A stretch of DNA of 64,000 nucleotides from Gilliamella sp. wkB178. Its GTDB lineage: Bacteria > Pseudomonadota > Gammaproteobacteria > Enterobacterales > Orbaceae. The notes under the pieces are model-generated. The model was not told the origin of the DNA. It saw only the letters and a list, made by a program, of their open reading frames with translations, and did not search any database. The stretch lies in assembly GCF_001690705.1 (NCBI RefSeq), contig NZ_LZGK01000011.1:62001-126000 (forward strand). The letters run 5' to 3'. Position numbers and translations under genes: made by a program. Positions within the stretch are counted from its first letter, which is position 1. Each line of letters begins with the position of its first letter. This document shows positions 8,998-19,372 of the stretch, piece after piece.

Positions 8998-9025
8998 TTA
9001 AGGACTAAGAACTAAGGACTAAGGA
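8998..9025 (-). repeat. 7-bp tandem repeat over the stop of adhesin 4, 4 units
   Basis: Short array of four units, with the stop codon at 9019-9021. Confidence 0.85.
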
Positions 9026-10437
9026 TAGGCGCAAACCCCGTAGGCGCTGGCGCTGGGGTCGCTGCTGACAACGTAGCCGCTGGTCGAGTGGACTTTGAAC
9101 TGGTTCGAACCGTAGCTGTCGCTTGTCCAGTAGTAGTTGTGGACGAAGGTATAACCGTCCATGCGGCCCCATTCGGTGAACAAACCCGCACCAATATTAC
9201 GTTGGTAACCATTAAAATTTGATGACGGCGTGGCGCCCACTACTCCTTGGCACCAAGAGCCTGAACTAGTTCCCGAACACACCGCGTTAGTTAAGTCTTT
9301 GACCTGGGGCAGATGATAACCACTCCCTGACTTGGTACACCATGATGATTGGTTAGTAGCAGTATCTATTTTAGTTCCGCGGGTGATGAACCACTGCTTT
9401 AATACAAAGCCATATCTTACTACCTCGTTATTACTACTATCTTTACCGACTAACACGAATGTCTGTGGCAAGCTGGGGCTAGCAATACTACCCGGTGTGG
9501 CTGGATTCCATTGGTATAATGTTGCAAACGGACCGGTGAGGGTGACGCGCACCGAAGAGGCTCCATCAGGGTTAACACAAGGGTCGGAATAATAACTACA
9601 TAAATCTCGCGGCGGATTAACGGTCATAGTGGCTGTAATACCTCCCTGAGTGACAGTTGGCCAAGTTAAAGTTGAAGCATCAATACCGCCTACCAATAAA
9701 TCAAAATACAGATTATTGGCTCCGGTAGTCGGGAAGTTACGACTGTAACCTGATGGTGTAGTTGACTGCACCAGGAAGCCTTTAGTTCTGTTCCAGATAG
9801 TGGCGGGGCCGGCGTAGTTATTTCCTGATACCTCTGAGCCATATTGCAGATTCGGCCGGGCGTAACAGATTGTAGGCCCTGCTTTAGGACTAATATAATA
9901 GGTGGCAGTACCACCGCTGAAACTACTGCTATTAGGCAACCCATACTGGGTGGTTAAACTACCCGCTGTACTAGTTAATACCACTTTATAAGGCGCTTTA
10001 TCACAAAGGCTTAATACAGTATCACGACTGACTGCTTGTCCATTTTTATCGGTAATGCTCACGCTTAAATTACCGCTAGCGGTAACACCATTAGTACCCT
10101 GACCATCACCATCATCATCGCCCCAATAATTATACGGGGCACCAATTAGAGCGCTTAAAGCAATGGAATTGGTATTGGTAGGCACCAGCATATCAATATC
10201 GGCGAAACTCTGATTGGCCTCGGGAAGTACTATAGGGTTACTTGCAGTTGAGGTATTGGTTGCCGGAGTGAAGCGAGCACCGTTGGAAAGTTTAATACCT
10301 AACAGACCCTCCGTAGTAGTAACCCTAGTTACCCCATTATCAAAGGTTAAATATGGCTGACTACCATGGATTACCTGGGCAGTAGTAGCGGACAATGCTT
10401 GGGTAGTAGTAGCATACGGCAATAATAACAACGGCAT
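9019..10437 (-). CDS. secreted adhesin, DUF823-type, hypervariable C-terminus (copy 4)
   Basis: 472 residues from the internal-looking ATG. A central insertion (PPRDLCSYYSDPCVNPDGASS) is shared only with copy 1 and brings two more cysteines, possibly a disulfide. The variable region is 9019-9219; it reads HNYYWTSDSYGSNQF and lacks the AAGF stretch found in copies 2, 3 and 6. Codons in the four-codon upstream patch are AAT TTT AAT GGT. The frame is open upstream to about 10700 with no ATG, GTG or TTG. The leader of this copy has diverged near the putative promoter, and its short leader frame is lost. Confidence 0.8.
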   Translation of the reverse strand: MPLLLLPYATTTQALSATTAQVIHGSQPYLTFDNGVTRVTTTEGLLGIKLSNGARFTPATNTSTASNPIVLPEANQSFADIDMLVPTNTNSIALSALIGAPYNYWGDDDGDGQGTNGVTASGNLSVSITDKNGQAVSRDTVLSLCDKAPYKVVLTSTAGSLTTQYGLPNSSSFSGGTATYYISPKAGPTICYARPNLQYGSEVSGNNYAGPATIWNRTKGFLVQSTTPSGYSRNFPTTGANNLYFDLLVGGIDASTLTWPTVTQGGITATMTVNPPRDLCSYYSDPCVNPDGASSVRVTLTGPFATLYQWNPATPGSIASPSLPQTFVLVGKDSSNNEVVRYGFVLKQWFITRGTKIDTATNQSSWCTKSGSGYHLPQVKDLTNAVCSGTSSGSWCQGVVGATPSSNFNGYQRNIGAGLFTEWGRMDGYTFVHNYYWTSDSYGSNQFKVHSTSGYVVSSDPSASAYGVCAYP

Positions 10438-10665
10438 TAAGGCTAAACCACGCTTTAAGCTAAGACCTAAGTGCAGCGGGCGCTTAATTGATAATAATGG
10501 TGGTAACTGCCGATTTAGCGGTAATGGTGTTAATGATTTTAGCTGCTGATTGGGGTAGTTGGGTTGCCGACGGTGCGGTACTAAATCGCGGACTAAATTA
10601 TCACTTCGGTGAAATGAGTCAACTACAGTGTGTTGAGATAGATTTTGGACGTAAAGCTGCCAGTG

Positions 10666-10686
10666 CTTGTGTCTTGTGTCTTGTGT
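10666..10686 (-). repeat. 7-bp tandem repeat (ACACAAG x3) in the 5' coding frame of adhesin 4
   Basis: Preceding ATG at 10701-10703. I read every codon of the adhesin frame from 10437 to this tract and found no stop. Confidence 0.85.
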
Positions 10687-10905
10687 CTTCCAGTATAAGG
10701 CATGATGAAGATTCCGTCAAGTAATTTTATGTTTTATTTACACTTTTTCCATTCGAGTGCGCGGAAATTAACCTCCCGGACAACTCTGTGTTAAAAGTAT
10801 AACGCCTTGATAAAATTTAACTACTATTTTGTTAAGTTTATTTGTAAAGAATAGTAAAGATGAAGGGATTTGCTTTATTTTTGAGCTCGTTTTTGGGCTG
10901 AGTTT

Positions 10906-10943
10906 TATACGCAAACGTATACCTCTCAGGAAACATCTTAACG
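10906..10943 (+). repeat. 38-bp dispersed repeat, copy 7
   Basis: TATACGCAAACGTATACC form ending TTAACG; promoter-side end of the adhesin 4 unit. Confidence 0.8.
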
Positions 10944-10972
10944 GGTGTTGTTGGTTTTTACTAATTATATTC

Positions 10973-11233
10973 GTTAGGTTTCGAGCGTTTTATAGTTAGG
11001 TGATTATTTTAATTGCGGAGTTAACGCTCGAGTAAGGGAATTTTAACGCGAAAATTCCCTTACAACCCAAACGCGGGCCTGCAGATGGTGGTCTACGACT
11101 ACCCTCCGCCTTCGCTTGGTCTTAACGCACCGGTCGTGATTTGTTCCTACAAAGCACTCCCTCGGCAAACTTCCCTGTTTGCCGTGCTAACCGCCCTCAG
11201 TTGTCGGCACCATCCAACGGCCTATTTAACACC
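10973..11233 (-). repeat. structured intergenic element A4
   Basis: Last complete A element of the array. Confidence 0.75.
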
Positions 11234-11295
11234 TTAACAACAAGACTATTATGAAATTAATTGGTTTTTACTTCCCGCGGGGGTGTGTGGAGATT

Positions 11296-11327
11296 GTTAA
11301 GAGGGATTCACACCAATCCCTCTTAAC
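11296..11327 (+). repeat. B-type terminal hairpin, isolated
   Basis: Perfect 13-bp stem with no B body before it; followed by GCCTAAGCGGCAGCGTGAC as in full B elements. Confidence 0.7.
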
Positions 11328-11349
11328 GCCTAAGCGGCAGCGTGACCAG

Positions 11350-11438
11350 TCCTACAAAGCACTCCCTCGGCAAACCTCCATGTTTGCCGTGCTAACCGCA
11401 CTCAGTTGTCGGCACCATCTAACGGCCAATTGAACACC
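11350..11438 (-). repeat. partial A element (A5)
   Basis: About 90 bp of the GC-rich side of an A element, without the 13-bp hairpin, abutting the isolated B hairpin. It suggests recombination between elements. Confidence 0.65.
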
Positions 11439-11501
11439 TAAAACCCATTATCTAAATGACTTAATACCCTAACCTATTGCAGAATGCTGTCGGTTTTTAT
11501 T

Positions 11502-11705
11502 CCCTCGCTTAAGTGGTGCCGAGGGAAGTAATTGGCATAGAACAGCCGGCAGGAAGCCGGGTGAGCCGTGGGCGCACAGGGATGTGCGATACGCGGCGGT
11601 TCGTTAAGTGCCAATTAGCGAGCGAGGGCAGTCACGCAGTGACCACTACTTCCCGCGGGGTGTGGGGAGATTGTTAAGAGGGATTCACACCAATCCCTCT
11701 TAACG
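11502..11705 (+). repeat. structured intergenic element B4
   Basis: Full B element with hairpin at 11673-11704. It ends the repeat array; about 320 bp of sequence without a recognisable gene follow, up to argE. Confidence 0.75.
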
Positions 11706-11799
11706 CGGACGTGGCTCAGTGAATTATTAAGAACACCTTTGCCAATACCGTCCGCAACCTCACGAAATCTTAATTATAACTAATAATTGGCTGAGTTTT

Positions 11800-11837
11800 T
11801 ATACTCAAACATACCCCTCTCAGGAAACATCTTAACA
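11800..11837 (+). repeat. 38-bp dispersed repeat, copy 8
   Basis: TATACTCAAACATACCCC form ending TTAACA; right-hand edge of the adhesin array, with no adhesin leader attached. Confidence 0.8.
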
Positions 11838-11875
11838 AACGGTCTAATCGTACCAACAATCCAATAATTAATTAT

Positions 11876-11888
11876 GTGACAATGTCAC
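11876..11888. promoter_or_regulatory. perfect palindrome upstream of argE
   Basis: GTGACA-A-TGTCAC, about 135 bp before the argE start. It is not the arginine-repressor box and has one base too few in the spacer for a CRP site. It could be an operator for an unidentified regulator. Confidence 0.35.
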
Positions 11889-12023
11889 TTATAGGCCGCT
11901 GTATAACCTCCTTTAAAATAAAAACATATGCGAAATCATAGGCAAACGCACAGCTAAGTGCTATGCTTATAATTCGGTTATTGAACTTATGTTAAGTTAA
12001 GCTATTTTATAAAGGTGATTTTT

Positions 12024-13181
12024 ATGACGCTTCCTTCGTTTTTGACTCTCTATAATGAACTTATTTCTACTCCAACTATCAGCAATGTCACCAATGAAAA
12101 ATTAGATTATTCCAACAAACCGCTTATTGACAAATTAGCGACTTGGTTCACTGATTTAGGTTTTACGGTGGACATTCAACCGGTGCCAAATACCCGCCAC
12201 AAATTTAATCTGCTTGCTACCTATTCCAATAGCCAAAATAAAACTCAAGGTGGGTTATTACTGAGTGGCCATAGTGATACCGTTCCTTTTGATGATGGCC
12301 AGTGGACTAAAGATCCGTTTAAATTAACCGAAGAAAATAACAAATTATATGGCCTTGGTACTGCGGATATGAAAGGCTTTTTTGCTTTTATTTTAGATGC
12401 CTTGCGGGATATTGACCTGAAAACACTCACGAAACCAATTTATGTACTGGCCACCGCAGATGAAGAAACCTCAATGGCGGGGGCGTCATTTTTTGCTAAA
12501 CAAACACAACTGCAACCCGATTGCACCATTATTGGTGAGCCAACATCATTAATTCCTATTCGTGCTCATAAAGGCTTTTTAGCCAATTCGATTAAAGTCA
12601 TTGGTAAATCAGGCCATTCTAGCGATCCTGATAAAGGCATTAATGCAATTGAAATTATGCATTTAGTTATTGAACGTTTATTAAAACTCAAACACAAATT
12701 TAAAGAACAATACCATAACGATGGTTTTACCGTTCCCTACCCGACTTTGAATTTGGGTGTGATCCACGGTGGCGATGCGGCCAATCGAATTTGTGGATGT
12801 TGTGAATTGGTAATCGATATTCGTGTATTGCCGGATAATGATGTAGATTCACTGTATAATGCCCTGTGTGAAGCGTTACAACCGGTCATGGATAAGTACC
12901 CTAATCGTATTGCTATAGAATATGAAGTGGCACCAATCCCGGGCTATGAATGCAAAAAAGATCATCCGGCATTGCAGCATATTGAAAAGCTAGTTGGTCA
13001 CACTGCCCAAACTGTAAATTACAGTACTGAAGCCCCTTATTTAAATCAAATAGCGCCAACCATTGTATTAGGGCCGGGTTCTATTGAACAAGCACATCAA
13101 CCGGATGAATTTATCTCGATGGACTTTTTAAAACCAACTAAAGTGACTATTGAACGCTTGATTAAAGATTTTTGTTTATAA
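12024..13181 (+). CDS. argE: acetylornithine deacetylase
   Basis: M20-family metal-dependent deacetylase of arginine biosynthesis, which removes the acetyl group from N-acetylornithine to give ornithine in the cytoplasm. The protein aligns along its whole length with enterobacterial ArgE (385 residues). Metal and catalytic landmarks are [33 protein letters not shown] and the C-terminal HQPDE. The ATG at 12024 is chosen over the upstream GTG at 12015 because AAAGG lies about 8 bases before it and the protein then matches the family start. It stands alone between the repeat array and rnz (opposite strand). No other arg genes are in the window. Confidence 0.95.
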   Translation: MTLPSFLTLYNELISTPTISNVTNEKLDYSNKPLIDKLATWFTDLGFTVDIQPVPNTRHKFNLLATYSNSQNKTQGGLLLSGHSDTVPFDDGQWTKDPFKLTEENNKLYGLGTADMKGFFAFILDALRDIDLKTLTKPIYVLATADEETSMAGASFFAKQTQLQPDCTIIGEPTSLIPIRAHKGFLANSIKVIGKSGHSSDPDKGINAIEIMHLVIERLLKLKHKFKEQYHNDGFTVPYPTLNLGVIHGGDAANRICGCCELVIDIRVLPDNDVDSLYNALCEALQPVMDKYPNRIAIEYEVAPIPGYECKKDHPALQHIEKLVGHTAQTVNYSTEAPYLNQIAPTIVLGPGSIEQAHQPDEFISMDFLKPTKVTIERLIKDFCL

Positions 13182-13220
13182 TCGAGAAACTCATGCGCCG
13201 ACTTAGTCGGCGTATAGCGG

Positions 13221-14138
13221 TTATAGTTCGAATTTAGCTAAGTCACAGGCAATTTCAGTATTAGTAAATACAGTTTTCGCTTCATTAACTAATCTAGTGC
13301 TATCTTTTAAGCTATACCTAGGGCTGATGTGGGTAATAATCAGCCGTTTAGCATGCGCCTGTTTGGCAATGGTGGCGGCTTGTACTGTGGTAGAATGACC
13401 GCGATCACTGGCTTTAGCTTCTAGAGCATGTTCTTGAGTGGCTTCGTGCACCATGACATCGACATTTTTAGCCAAAGCAATCGATGCCGGGCAAGGAATA
13501 GTATCCCCTAAAATAGCTAACTTGCGCCCGGATTTTACACTTCCTAAATAATCATTGCCATTAATGACGCGCCCATCATCAAGAGTCACGGTTTTACCTT
13601 GCTTAAGCTGGGCATACAATGGGCCAATATTAATATTATCTTGTTTTAATTTAGCCATATTCAGACTGGCAGGACGATCTTTTTCAATGATCCGATAGCC
13701 AAAGCAAGGAACGCGGTGCTGTAACTGTTTGGCTTCAATACAAAATCGCTCATCTGCAAATACCACGCCATCTTGTTCAAGCTCAATAATATTCAGCGAA
13801 TAAGTCAACCACGAATAACTAATATTAGTCACAGTTTCGATAAACTGTTTAATACCTTTGGGGGCAATTAAAGTTAACGGTGATTGGTTTTGCATTAATG
13901 ATCGAGTAGTTAACACGCCGGGTAGCCCAAACAGATGATCGCCATGTAAATGAGTTAAGCAGATCAATTCAAGTTTAGCCAGACTAAATTTGGCTTTTTG
14001 CATTTGCATTTGTGTGGCTTCACCACAATCAAACAACCACAAATGCCCGCGTTCTTGAACAAGATCTAAAATAATTGCACTAACATTACGTTCTGCGGTT
14101 GGACAACCGGCGCTGGTACCAAGAAAAGTAAGATTCAT
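13221..14138 (-). CDS. rnz: ribonuclease Z / RNase BN
   Basis: Metallo-beta-lactamase-fold endonuclease that trims tRNA 3' ends. At 305 residues it has the usual length of the short form (ElaC/RBN). Zinc ligands are in THLHGDHLFGLPG near residue 61 and in GDT, HEAT and ITHISPRY further on; the start MNLTFLGTSAGCP is typical. Only 6 bp separate it from yccJ upstream, so the two are probably cotranscribed. A small GCCGAC/GTCGGC hairpin at 13196-13211 lies between the convergent stops of argE and rnz and may be a weak terminator. Confidence 0.95.
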   Translation of the reverse strand: MNLTFLGTSAGCPTAERNVSAIILDLVQERGHLWLFDCGEATQMQMQKAKFSLAKLELICLTHLHGDHLFGLPGVLTTRSLMQNQSPLTLIAPKGIKQFIETVTNISYSWLTYSLNIIELEQDGVVFADERFCIEAKQLQHRVPCFGYRIIEKDRPASLNMAKLKQDNINIGPLYAQLKQGKTVTLDDGRVINGNDYLGSVKSGRKLAILGDTIPCPASIALAKNVDVMVHEATQEHALEAKASDRGHSTTVQAATIAKQAHAKRLIITHISPRYSLKDSTRLVNEAKTVFTNTEIACDLAKFEL

Positions 14139-14144
14139 GTCAAG

Positions 14145-14372
14145 CTAGACGTTTTTACGCTCGACGGTTTGTTCACCCCAAAATAATTTGTTGGCTTTAG
14201 TTTTGGCGAAAGCACGTTTTAAGACTTCATCACTGCCTTCTTGCCAAATTTGTTCAGCTAATTCTTCGTCGTGGTTGGCGACTTCGAAAATAGCTTCAGC
14301 AATTTCGATAGAGGTTTCACGGACATTTGCCCAAGCACGAATTTCATGGATATCTTTTTTGGTTGGATTCAT
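14145..14372 (-). CDS. yccJ: YccJ family protein
   Basis: 75-residue protein matching enterobacterial YccJ over its full length (the segments [10 protein letters not shown] and [14 protein letters not shown] and the end [12 protein letters not shown] are characteristic). Function unknown; acidic and without membrane segments. It is the first gene of a likely two-gene unit with rnz and divergent from yaaA, with about 70 bp between starts. Confidence 0.9.
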   Translation of the reverse strand: MNPTKKDIHEIRAWANVRETSIEIAEAIFEVANHDEELAEQIWQEGSDEVLKRAFAKTKANKLFWGEQTVERKNV

Positions 14373-14446
14373 TTTATTGCTCCTTTTTTATAAGATTAGT
14401 GTAAAATAAACCCAATTTATATAAATATCAATAGGTCAGCAAGTTT

Positions 14447-15217
14447 ATGTTAACGATTATTTCTCCGGCAAAAACGCTCGATTATCAAAGCCCACTCATC
14501 ACCCAACAACATACTTTGCCACAATTTATTAATACTACTAAACAGCTGATTAAAGATTGCCAAAAATTAAGTGCTAACGATTTAGCTAAATTAATGGCTA
14601 TTAGTCCCAAATTAGCAGAAGTTAATTATCAACGCTTCCAAAATTGGCATGCCGATTTTAACCTAAGCAATGCCAGACAAGCAATTTTAGCCTTTAAAGG
14701 TGATGTTTACGCAGGTCTGCATGTTGAAGATTTTAGTGCTAGTGATTTAAAATTTGCCCAGGCGCATTTACGGATTTTGTCCGGTTTATATGGCGTTTTA
14801 AGGCCGCTGGACTTAATTCAACCTTACCGCTTAGAAATGGGCATCCGCCTGAAAAATGGTAACAATACCAATTTATATCAATTTTGGGGTGATCAACTGA
14901 CTGAATACCTCAATAGTGAACTGCGCCAATCCAGTGATGCGACTTTGATTAATTTAGCCTCCAATGAGTATTTTAAGGCAATTAAACCCAAACTATTACA
15001 AGCTAAAATTATCCAACCCATCTTTTTAGATAACAGTAAAGGTGAATACAAAGTCATTAGTTTTTATGCTAAAAAAGCCCGTGGACTTATGAGCCGTTTC
15101 ATTATAAAAAATAGCATTAATAAGAGTAACGATATTAAAAGTTTTAATTTGGAAGGCTATCAATTTGATCAACAACGTTCGACTGAATTAGAATGGTTCT
15201 TCTTACGCAATCACTAA
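14447..15217 (+). CDS. yaaA: peroxide stress protein YaaA (DUF328)
   Basis: 256 residues, full-length Yaa[14 protein letters not shown] at the start, FKGDVYAGL and [22 protein letters not shown] in the middle, conserved SGLYGxLRP motif. In Escherichia coli the protein limits free iron and DNA damage during peroxide stress and binds DNA. It is followed after 19 bp by an AEC permease in the same direction, so it may be cotranscribed. Confidence 0.95.
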   Translation: MLTIISPAKTLDYQSPLITQQHTLPQFINTTKQLIKDCQKLSANDLAKLMAISPKLAEVNYQRFQNWHADFNLSNARQAILAFKGDVYAGLHVEDFSASDLKFAQAHLRILSGLYGVLRPLDLIQPYRLEMGIRLKNGNNTNLYQFWGDQLTEYLNSELRQSSDATLINLASNEYFKAIKPKLLQAKIIQPIFLDNSKGEYKVISFYAKKARGLMSRFIIKNSINKSNDIKSFNLEGYQFDQQRSTELEWFFLRNH

Positions 15218-15236
15218 CCTAAAAGTAGTATTTAAT

Positions 15237-16202
15237 ATGGAATTTATTTCAACATTATGGTTACAGTTTTTAGCTACACTGCCTTTATTTATTTTAATAT
15301 TATTAGGTTATTTAGCCATTAAAGTTGGCCGCTGGCAAAAAACCATTACTGACAGCTTAACCAAATTTACCTTTTATATTGCCTTCCCGATTATGCTATT
15401 TCAGATTATGAGTCACTTTTCTGAACATTCACATATCGACATTACGCTATTAATCGTATTTTTTGGCAGTAGTTTTATTGTCTTCGCTATTGGTTGTGTG
15501 ATTGCTAGCAAAATATTTAAATTAAATGGTTCCGAAAGTACTCTATTTGCCATGGGCGGTATTTACACGAATACCGTGTTTGTGGGGATCCCCATTATCA
15601 AAATGTTAATAGGCGATAATGCCATTCCGATTGTGGCGATTATTGTGATCTTTAATGCCTTGATTTTATGGACGCTGGCCAGTGTGTCCATCGAATTTGT
15701 GCAAATTGGTAAACTGTCATTCCGGAGTGTCTCGAAAGCACTTAAAAATGTGTCTAAAAACCCGATTATTATTGGTATTTTTGCCGGCATGTTAGTTAAT
15801 TATAGTGGCTTGCCATTACCTACATTTATTAATCAATCAACCAAAATGGTCAGTGATATGACAGCGCCGTTATCGTTAATTGTGCTAGGGATGGGGCTGG
15901 CTGAATACAAAATCCGCGACGATTTAGTGATCACCGCGGCAATTTGCCTATTAAAATTGTTTATTTTGCCAATGGTGACTTATATTTTAGGCAAGTTGTT
16001 AGGTTTGCCGTTGTTAGAATTACAAGTGATGGTGGTATTAAGTTCGGTTTCCATTGCCATCAATTGTTACATGATGGCAAGGCAGTTTGAGGTGTTACAA
16101 GGGCCGATTGCGTCGAGTTTACTGATCTCAACAGCATTGTCTTCGATCACTACCCCATTGATTTTATCGATTATGATGCAGTTACCGTTTACTCTAGCTT
16201 GA
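15237..16202 (+). CDS. AEC family transporter (auxin efflux carrier type)
   Basis: 321-residue inner-membrane permease with about ten hydrophobic segments in two halves, in the style of bacterial malonate/malate carriers. The central GIYTNTVFVGIPIIKMLIG is the conserved NxxFxGxP-like motif of the first half. The substrate cannot be read from sequence. The 3' end overlaps that of yigM, on the opposite strand, by 9 bp. Confidence 0.85.
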   Translation: MEFISTLWLQFLATLPLFILILLGYLAIKVGRWQKTITDSLTKFTFYIAFPIMLFQIMSHFSEHSHIDITLLIVFFGSSFIVFAIGCVIASKIFKLNGSESTLFAMGGIYTNTVFVGIPIIKMLIGDNAIPIVAIIVIFNALILWTLASVSIEFVQIGKLSFRSVSKALKNVSKNPIIIGIFAGMLVNYSGLPLPTFINQSTKMVSDMTAPLSLIVLGMGLAEYKIRDDLVITAAICLLKLFILPMVTYILGKLLGLPLLELQVMVVLSSVSIAINCYMMARQFEVLQGPIASSLLISTALSSITTPLILSIMMQLPFTLA

Positions 16203-17066
16203 TTGTGATTGAGTTAATCGGCGGCGTTTAAAGTGGTAATGCAGCATTAAAGCGCCAACAATCACCGCGCTACCTAACAAAAACCGCGGCCAATCAATAG
16301 ATTGGTGCCAAAACACCACATTCACTAAAATCCCGGTGGGAATAACCACATTATTCATAATTGCCAAGGTGCCGGAATCGACTTTGGTGGCGCCATAATT
16401 CCATAAAAAATAACACAAACCGGAAGCGACAACTCCTAGCCACACAATAATTAACCATTGCACATTGGTGGTCGGTAATTTTTGTGGATTACCAAATAAC
16501 AGCCAACCAATAGCAGCAACTATCACTGCGCCTAAATAAACCCAGGCAAAAGCCTGATGTTGCGGTAGCGGGTACAATTCCATAATGCGTTTATAACCGA
16601 CTTGCCCCAAGGCAAATACCATATTGGCACCTTGAATCAATAAAAAGCCAATCATGAATTCGGTACTGATATGATCGTAACGAATAATCGCAGCCCCGAT
16701 CACCGCAATCACAGCAGTGAAAAGGTAACTGAGTCTTAATGGGTGACATTGTAACAAATCATAAATAACCGTCACATAAATAGGCGTGGTGATGGTAAAT
16801 AACAGCACCTCGGGAACCGAGATATATTGAAAGGAATTATAGTAAAAAAAGTACATAATACCTAACTGACAAGCCCCTACTCCCATCAACAATAACATGG
16901 GTTTTGCTTGGAACTGTTTCAAACGTAAAAACGGCACAAAGGTGAGAAAGGCCAAAAGCACCCGCATAACCACCGCAAACCAAGTATCCACCTGGCCACT
17001 TAAATATACAGCGATAAAACTAAATGAAAACGACCACACAATGGTCACTAAAATAAGATAAAACAT
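16194..17066 (-). CDS. yigM: YigM-like biotin/DMT transporter
   Basis: 290 residues, ten predicted membrane segments, two EamA-type halves. The sequence tracks E. coli YigM closely (ILVTIVWSFSFSF at the start, GYKRIMELYPLPQHQAFAW, VVASGLCYFLWNYGATKVD). YigM is described as a biotin importer in E. coli, so vitamin uptake is likely here, which would suit a host-associated organism. It ends in a basic tail (HYHFKRRR). Overlaps the AEC gene tail to tail. Confidence 0.85.
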   Translation of the reverse strand: MFYLILVTIVWSFSFSFIAVYLSGQVDTWFAVVMRVLLAFLTFVPFLRLKQFQAKPMLLLMGVGACQLGIMYFFYYNSFQYISVPEVLLFTITTPIYVTVIYDLLQCHPLRLSYLFTAVIAVIGAAIIRYDHISTEFMIGFLLIQGANMVFALGQVGYKRIMELYPLPQHQAFAWVYLGAVIVAAIGWLLFGNPQKLPTTNVQWLIIVWLGVVASGLCYFLWNYGATKVDSGTLAIMNNVVIPTGILVNVVFWHQSIDWPRFLLGSAVIVGALMLHYHFKRRRLTQSQSS

Positions 17067-17185
17067 AGGTTATTAATAGTTGTTAAAAATAATCGTTACA
17101 AATAATAGTTGGTTATTTCAAGATTGCAGATGGTACCAATTAGCAGCTTTATTGTAAACACAAGTAAAAAATAAAGGTTGACTAT

Positions 17186-17223
17186 TGTCAAGATGTTTCC
17201 TGAGAACTATACGTTTCAGTATA
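17186..17223 (-). repeat. 38-bp dispersed repeat, copy 9 (solitary)
   Basis: Inverted copy in the yigM-ybiT intergenic region with no adhesin sequence near it, showing that the repeat exists independently. Confidence 0.8.
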
Positions 17224-17359
17224 AAAACTCAGTATAAAAACTGACTAAACAAAAATCCTCAAGCTTTATGAATTATGGCATAATGTGCGCCAAATTTTAA
17301 TTCCGTGGCTTTACTCAGCTTGTGAGTAAAGCTAACTTTAAATTAGAGAGTACATTTTT

Positions 17360-18952
17360 GTGTTAACAACAAATAACATCACTATGCAATTTGGCAGCAA
17401 GCCTTTATTTGAAAATATTTCCGTTAAATTTGGTAATGGCAATCGTTATGGCTTAATTGGTGCCAATGGTAGTGGTAAATCCACCTTTATGAAGATAATT
17501 GGTGGCGATTTAGTACCCACATCCGGCAATGTGAGTTTAGATCCGCATGAACGCTTGGGTAAATTACGCCAAGATCAGTTTGCCTTTGAACAATATAGCG
17601 TGCTGGATACGGTGATTATGGGGCACACACAATTGTGGCAAATTAAACAAGAGCGCGATCGCATTTATGCATTAGCGGAAATGAGCGAAGAAGATGGCTT
17701 TAAAGTGGCCGACTTAGAAACTCAATATGCAGAAATGGATGGCTACAGTGCCGAAGCCCGAGCCGGCGAACTATTATTAGGCGTAGGCATTCCGACCGAA
17801 CAACATTATGGGCTAATGAGCGAAATCGCCCCCGGTTGGAAATTACGGGTATTATTAGCGCAAGCCCTGTTTTCCAATCCGGATATTTTACTGTTAGACG
17901 AACCGACCAATAACTTAGATATTGACACTATTCGTTGGTTAGAAAACACCTTAAACGAACGCGAGAGCACTATGATCATCATCTCGCATGATCGCCATTT
18001 TTTAAACATGGTTTGCACCCATATGGCCGATATGGATTATGGTGAATTAAGGATTTATCCGGGTAATTATGATGATTATATGACCGCTTCGACCCAAGCC
18101 AGAGAACGCTTACTTGCCGATAATGCTAAGAAAAAAGCCCAAATCAGCGAACTACAATCATTTGTCAGCCGTTTTAGTGCTAATGCCTCTAAATCTAAAC
18201 AAGCTACCTCGCGCGCTCGCCAAATTGAAAAAATCAAACTGGAGGAAGTCAAAGCCTCGAGCCGACAAAATCCATTTATTCGCTTTGAGCAAGACAAGAA
18301 GTTATTCCGTAATGCCCTAGTTGTCGAAAATCTGACTAAAGGATTTGATAATGGACCACTGTTTAATGATCTTAATTTAATGGTTGAAGTCGGCGAAAAA
18401 GTGGCAATTTTAGGTACCAATGGTATTGGTAAAACTACCTTGTTAAAAACCTTAATGGGCGAACTCACACCAGAACAAGGTGACATAAAATGGTCGGAAA
18501 ATGCCAATATTGGTTATTATGCTCAAGATCATGAATATGAATTTGCTGAAGATCTAAGCGTATTTGACTGGATGAGCCAGTGGAAGCAACCAACTGATGA
18601 TGAGCAATCAGTGCGCAGTATTTTAGGGCGATTATTGTTTTCACAAGACGATATCAAAAAACAAGTAAAAGTGCTTTCCGGTGGCGAAAAAGGCCGGATG
18701 TTATTTGGTAAATTGATGATGCAACGCCCTAATATTATTGTGATGGACGAACCCACCAATCATTTAGATATGGAATCGATCGAATCCCTGAATACCGCCT
18801 TAGAACTTTATCAAGGTACATTATTCTTCGTGTCCCATGACCGCGAATTTGTGAGTTCACTGGCAACCCGAATTATTGAAATCACCCCAGACAAAGTGAT
18901 CGACTATACCGGTAATTATGAGGATTATTTGCGTAGCCAAGGCATCGAATAA
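17360..18952 (+). CDS. ybiT: ABC-F family ATPase YbiT
   Basis: 530 residues, exactly the family length. Two ABC domains: first Walker [10 protein letters not shown] and Walker [13 protein letters not shown], second GTNGIGKTT and [12 protein letters not shown]. The linker between them is rich in charged residues ([25 protein letters not shown]). There are no membrane segments. ABC-F proteins bind the ribosomal E site and assist translation. The start is a GTG, positioned as in E. coli, with AGAGAG upstream. A two-way terminator separates it from yggL. Confidence 0.95.
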   Translation: MLTTNNITMQFGSKPLFENISVKFGNGNRYGLIGANGSGKSTFMKIIGGDLVPTSGNVSLDPHERLGKLRQDQFAFEQYSVLDTVIMGHTQLWQIKQERDRIYALAEMSEEDGFKVADLETQYAEMDGYSAEARAGELLLGVGIPTEQHYGLMSEIAPGWKLRVLLAQALFSNPDILLLDEPTNNLDIDTIRWLENTLNERESTMIIISHDRHFLNMVCTHMADMDYGELRIYPGNYDDYMTASTQARERLLADNAKKKAQISELQSFVSRFSANASKSKQATSRARQIEKIKLEEVKASSRQNPFIRFEQDKKLFRNALVVENLTKGFDNGPLFNDLNLMVEVGEKVAILGTNGIGKTTLLKTLMGELTPEQGDIKWSENANIGYYAQDHEYEFAEDLSVFDWMSQWKQPTDDEQSVRSILGRLLFSQDDIKKQVKVLSGGEKGRMLFGKLMMQRPNIIVMDEPTNHLDMESIESLNTALELYQGTLFFVSHDREFVSSLATRIIEITPDKVIDYTGNYEDYLRSQGIE

Positions 18953-18971
18953 CGATTACTTTGCCATAAAA

Positions 18972-18998
18972 ATAGCCACATAAGTGGCTATCTTTTTA
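18972..18998. terminator. two-way terminator between ybiT and yggL
   Basis: TAGCCAC-ataa-GTGGCTA stem with T-run to the right and A-run to the left. Confidence 0.85.
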
Positions 18999-19018
18999 TG
19001 TGCTGATTATTGGCAATA

Positions 19019-19354
19019 TTAGAAATCCAATTCATCCCACCAAATATCGATAAGTGGACTCGCTTGAACATTGGTTAACCCATGGCTTTCTAGCCAACTA
19101 GTCACCAAAGTGCGATGTTCTTCGGTACAATTACCTAGTTTTTGGGTGCAAACAATACCTTGCCAATTTAAATAACCACTGCCTTCATAAGCTAAACCAT
19201 TCGCTTCAATGACTTCATGGATAAACTGATCGACAACTTTGTCCAAAGTTGCTTCATCAGTACCTTCGGCAAATGACCAATTAATGGTGAAGCCTAATTC
19301 TTTGAATTCATCGATATGTAATTTTTTACGTAAACGTCGACTGCGATTTACCAT
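19019..19354 (-). CDS. yggL: YggL family ribosome-associated protein (DUF469)
   Basis: 111 residues with the typical NRSRRLRKKLHIDEFKELGF start and the IDIWWDELDF end. The family is a small protein reported to bind the large ribosomal subunit. It lies 18 bp downstream of rhlE on the same strand, so the two RNA-related genes may share a transcript. Confidence 0.92.
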   Translation of the reverse strand: MVNRSRRLRKKLHIDEFKELGFTINWSFAEGTDEATLDKVVDQFIHEVIEANGLAYEGSGYLNWQGIVCTQKLGNCTEEHRTLVTSWLESHGLTNVQASPLIDIWWDELDF

Positions 19355-19372
19355 AATTTGCGTTCCTTTTCT

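Noticed and set aside
10488-10724. 78-residue plus-strand frame beside adhesin 4
   Set aside because: It is the complement of the adhesin 5' extension and the heptamer tract; the minus-strand frame is the one conserved with the decayed copy.
11876-11888. CRP or ArgR operator for argE
   Set aside because: The palindrome has a spacer one base too short for CRP and no resemblance to the ARG box; kept only as an unassigned palindrome.
858-12000. DGR template repeat within the intergenic A or B elements
   Set aside because: I looked for a second, AAC-rich version of the WTSD..GS.QF segment on both strands of the intergenic regions and found none. The template, if any, is outside the window.
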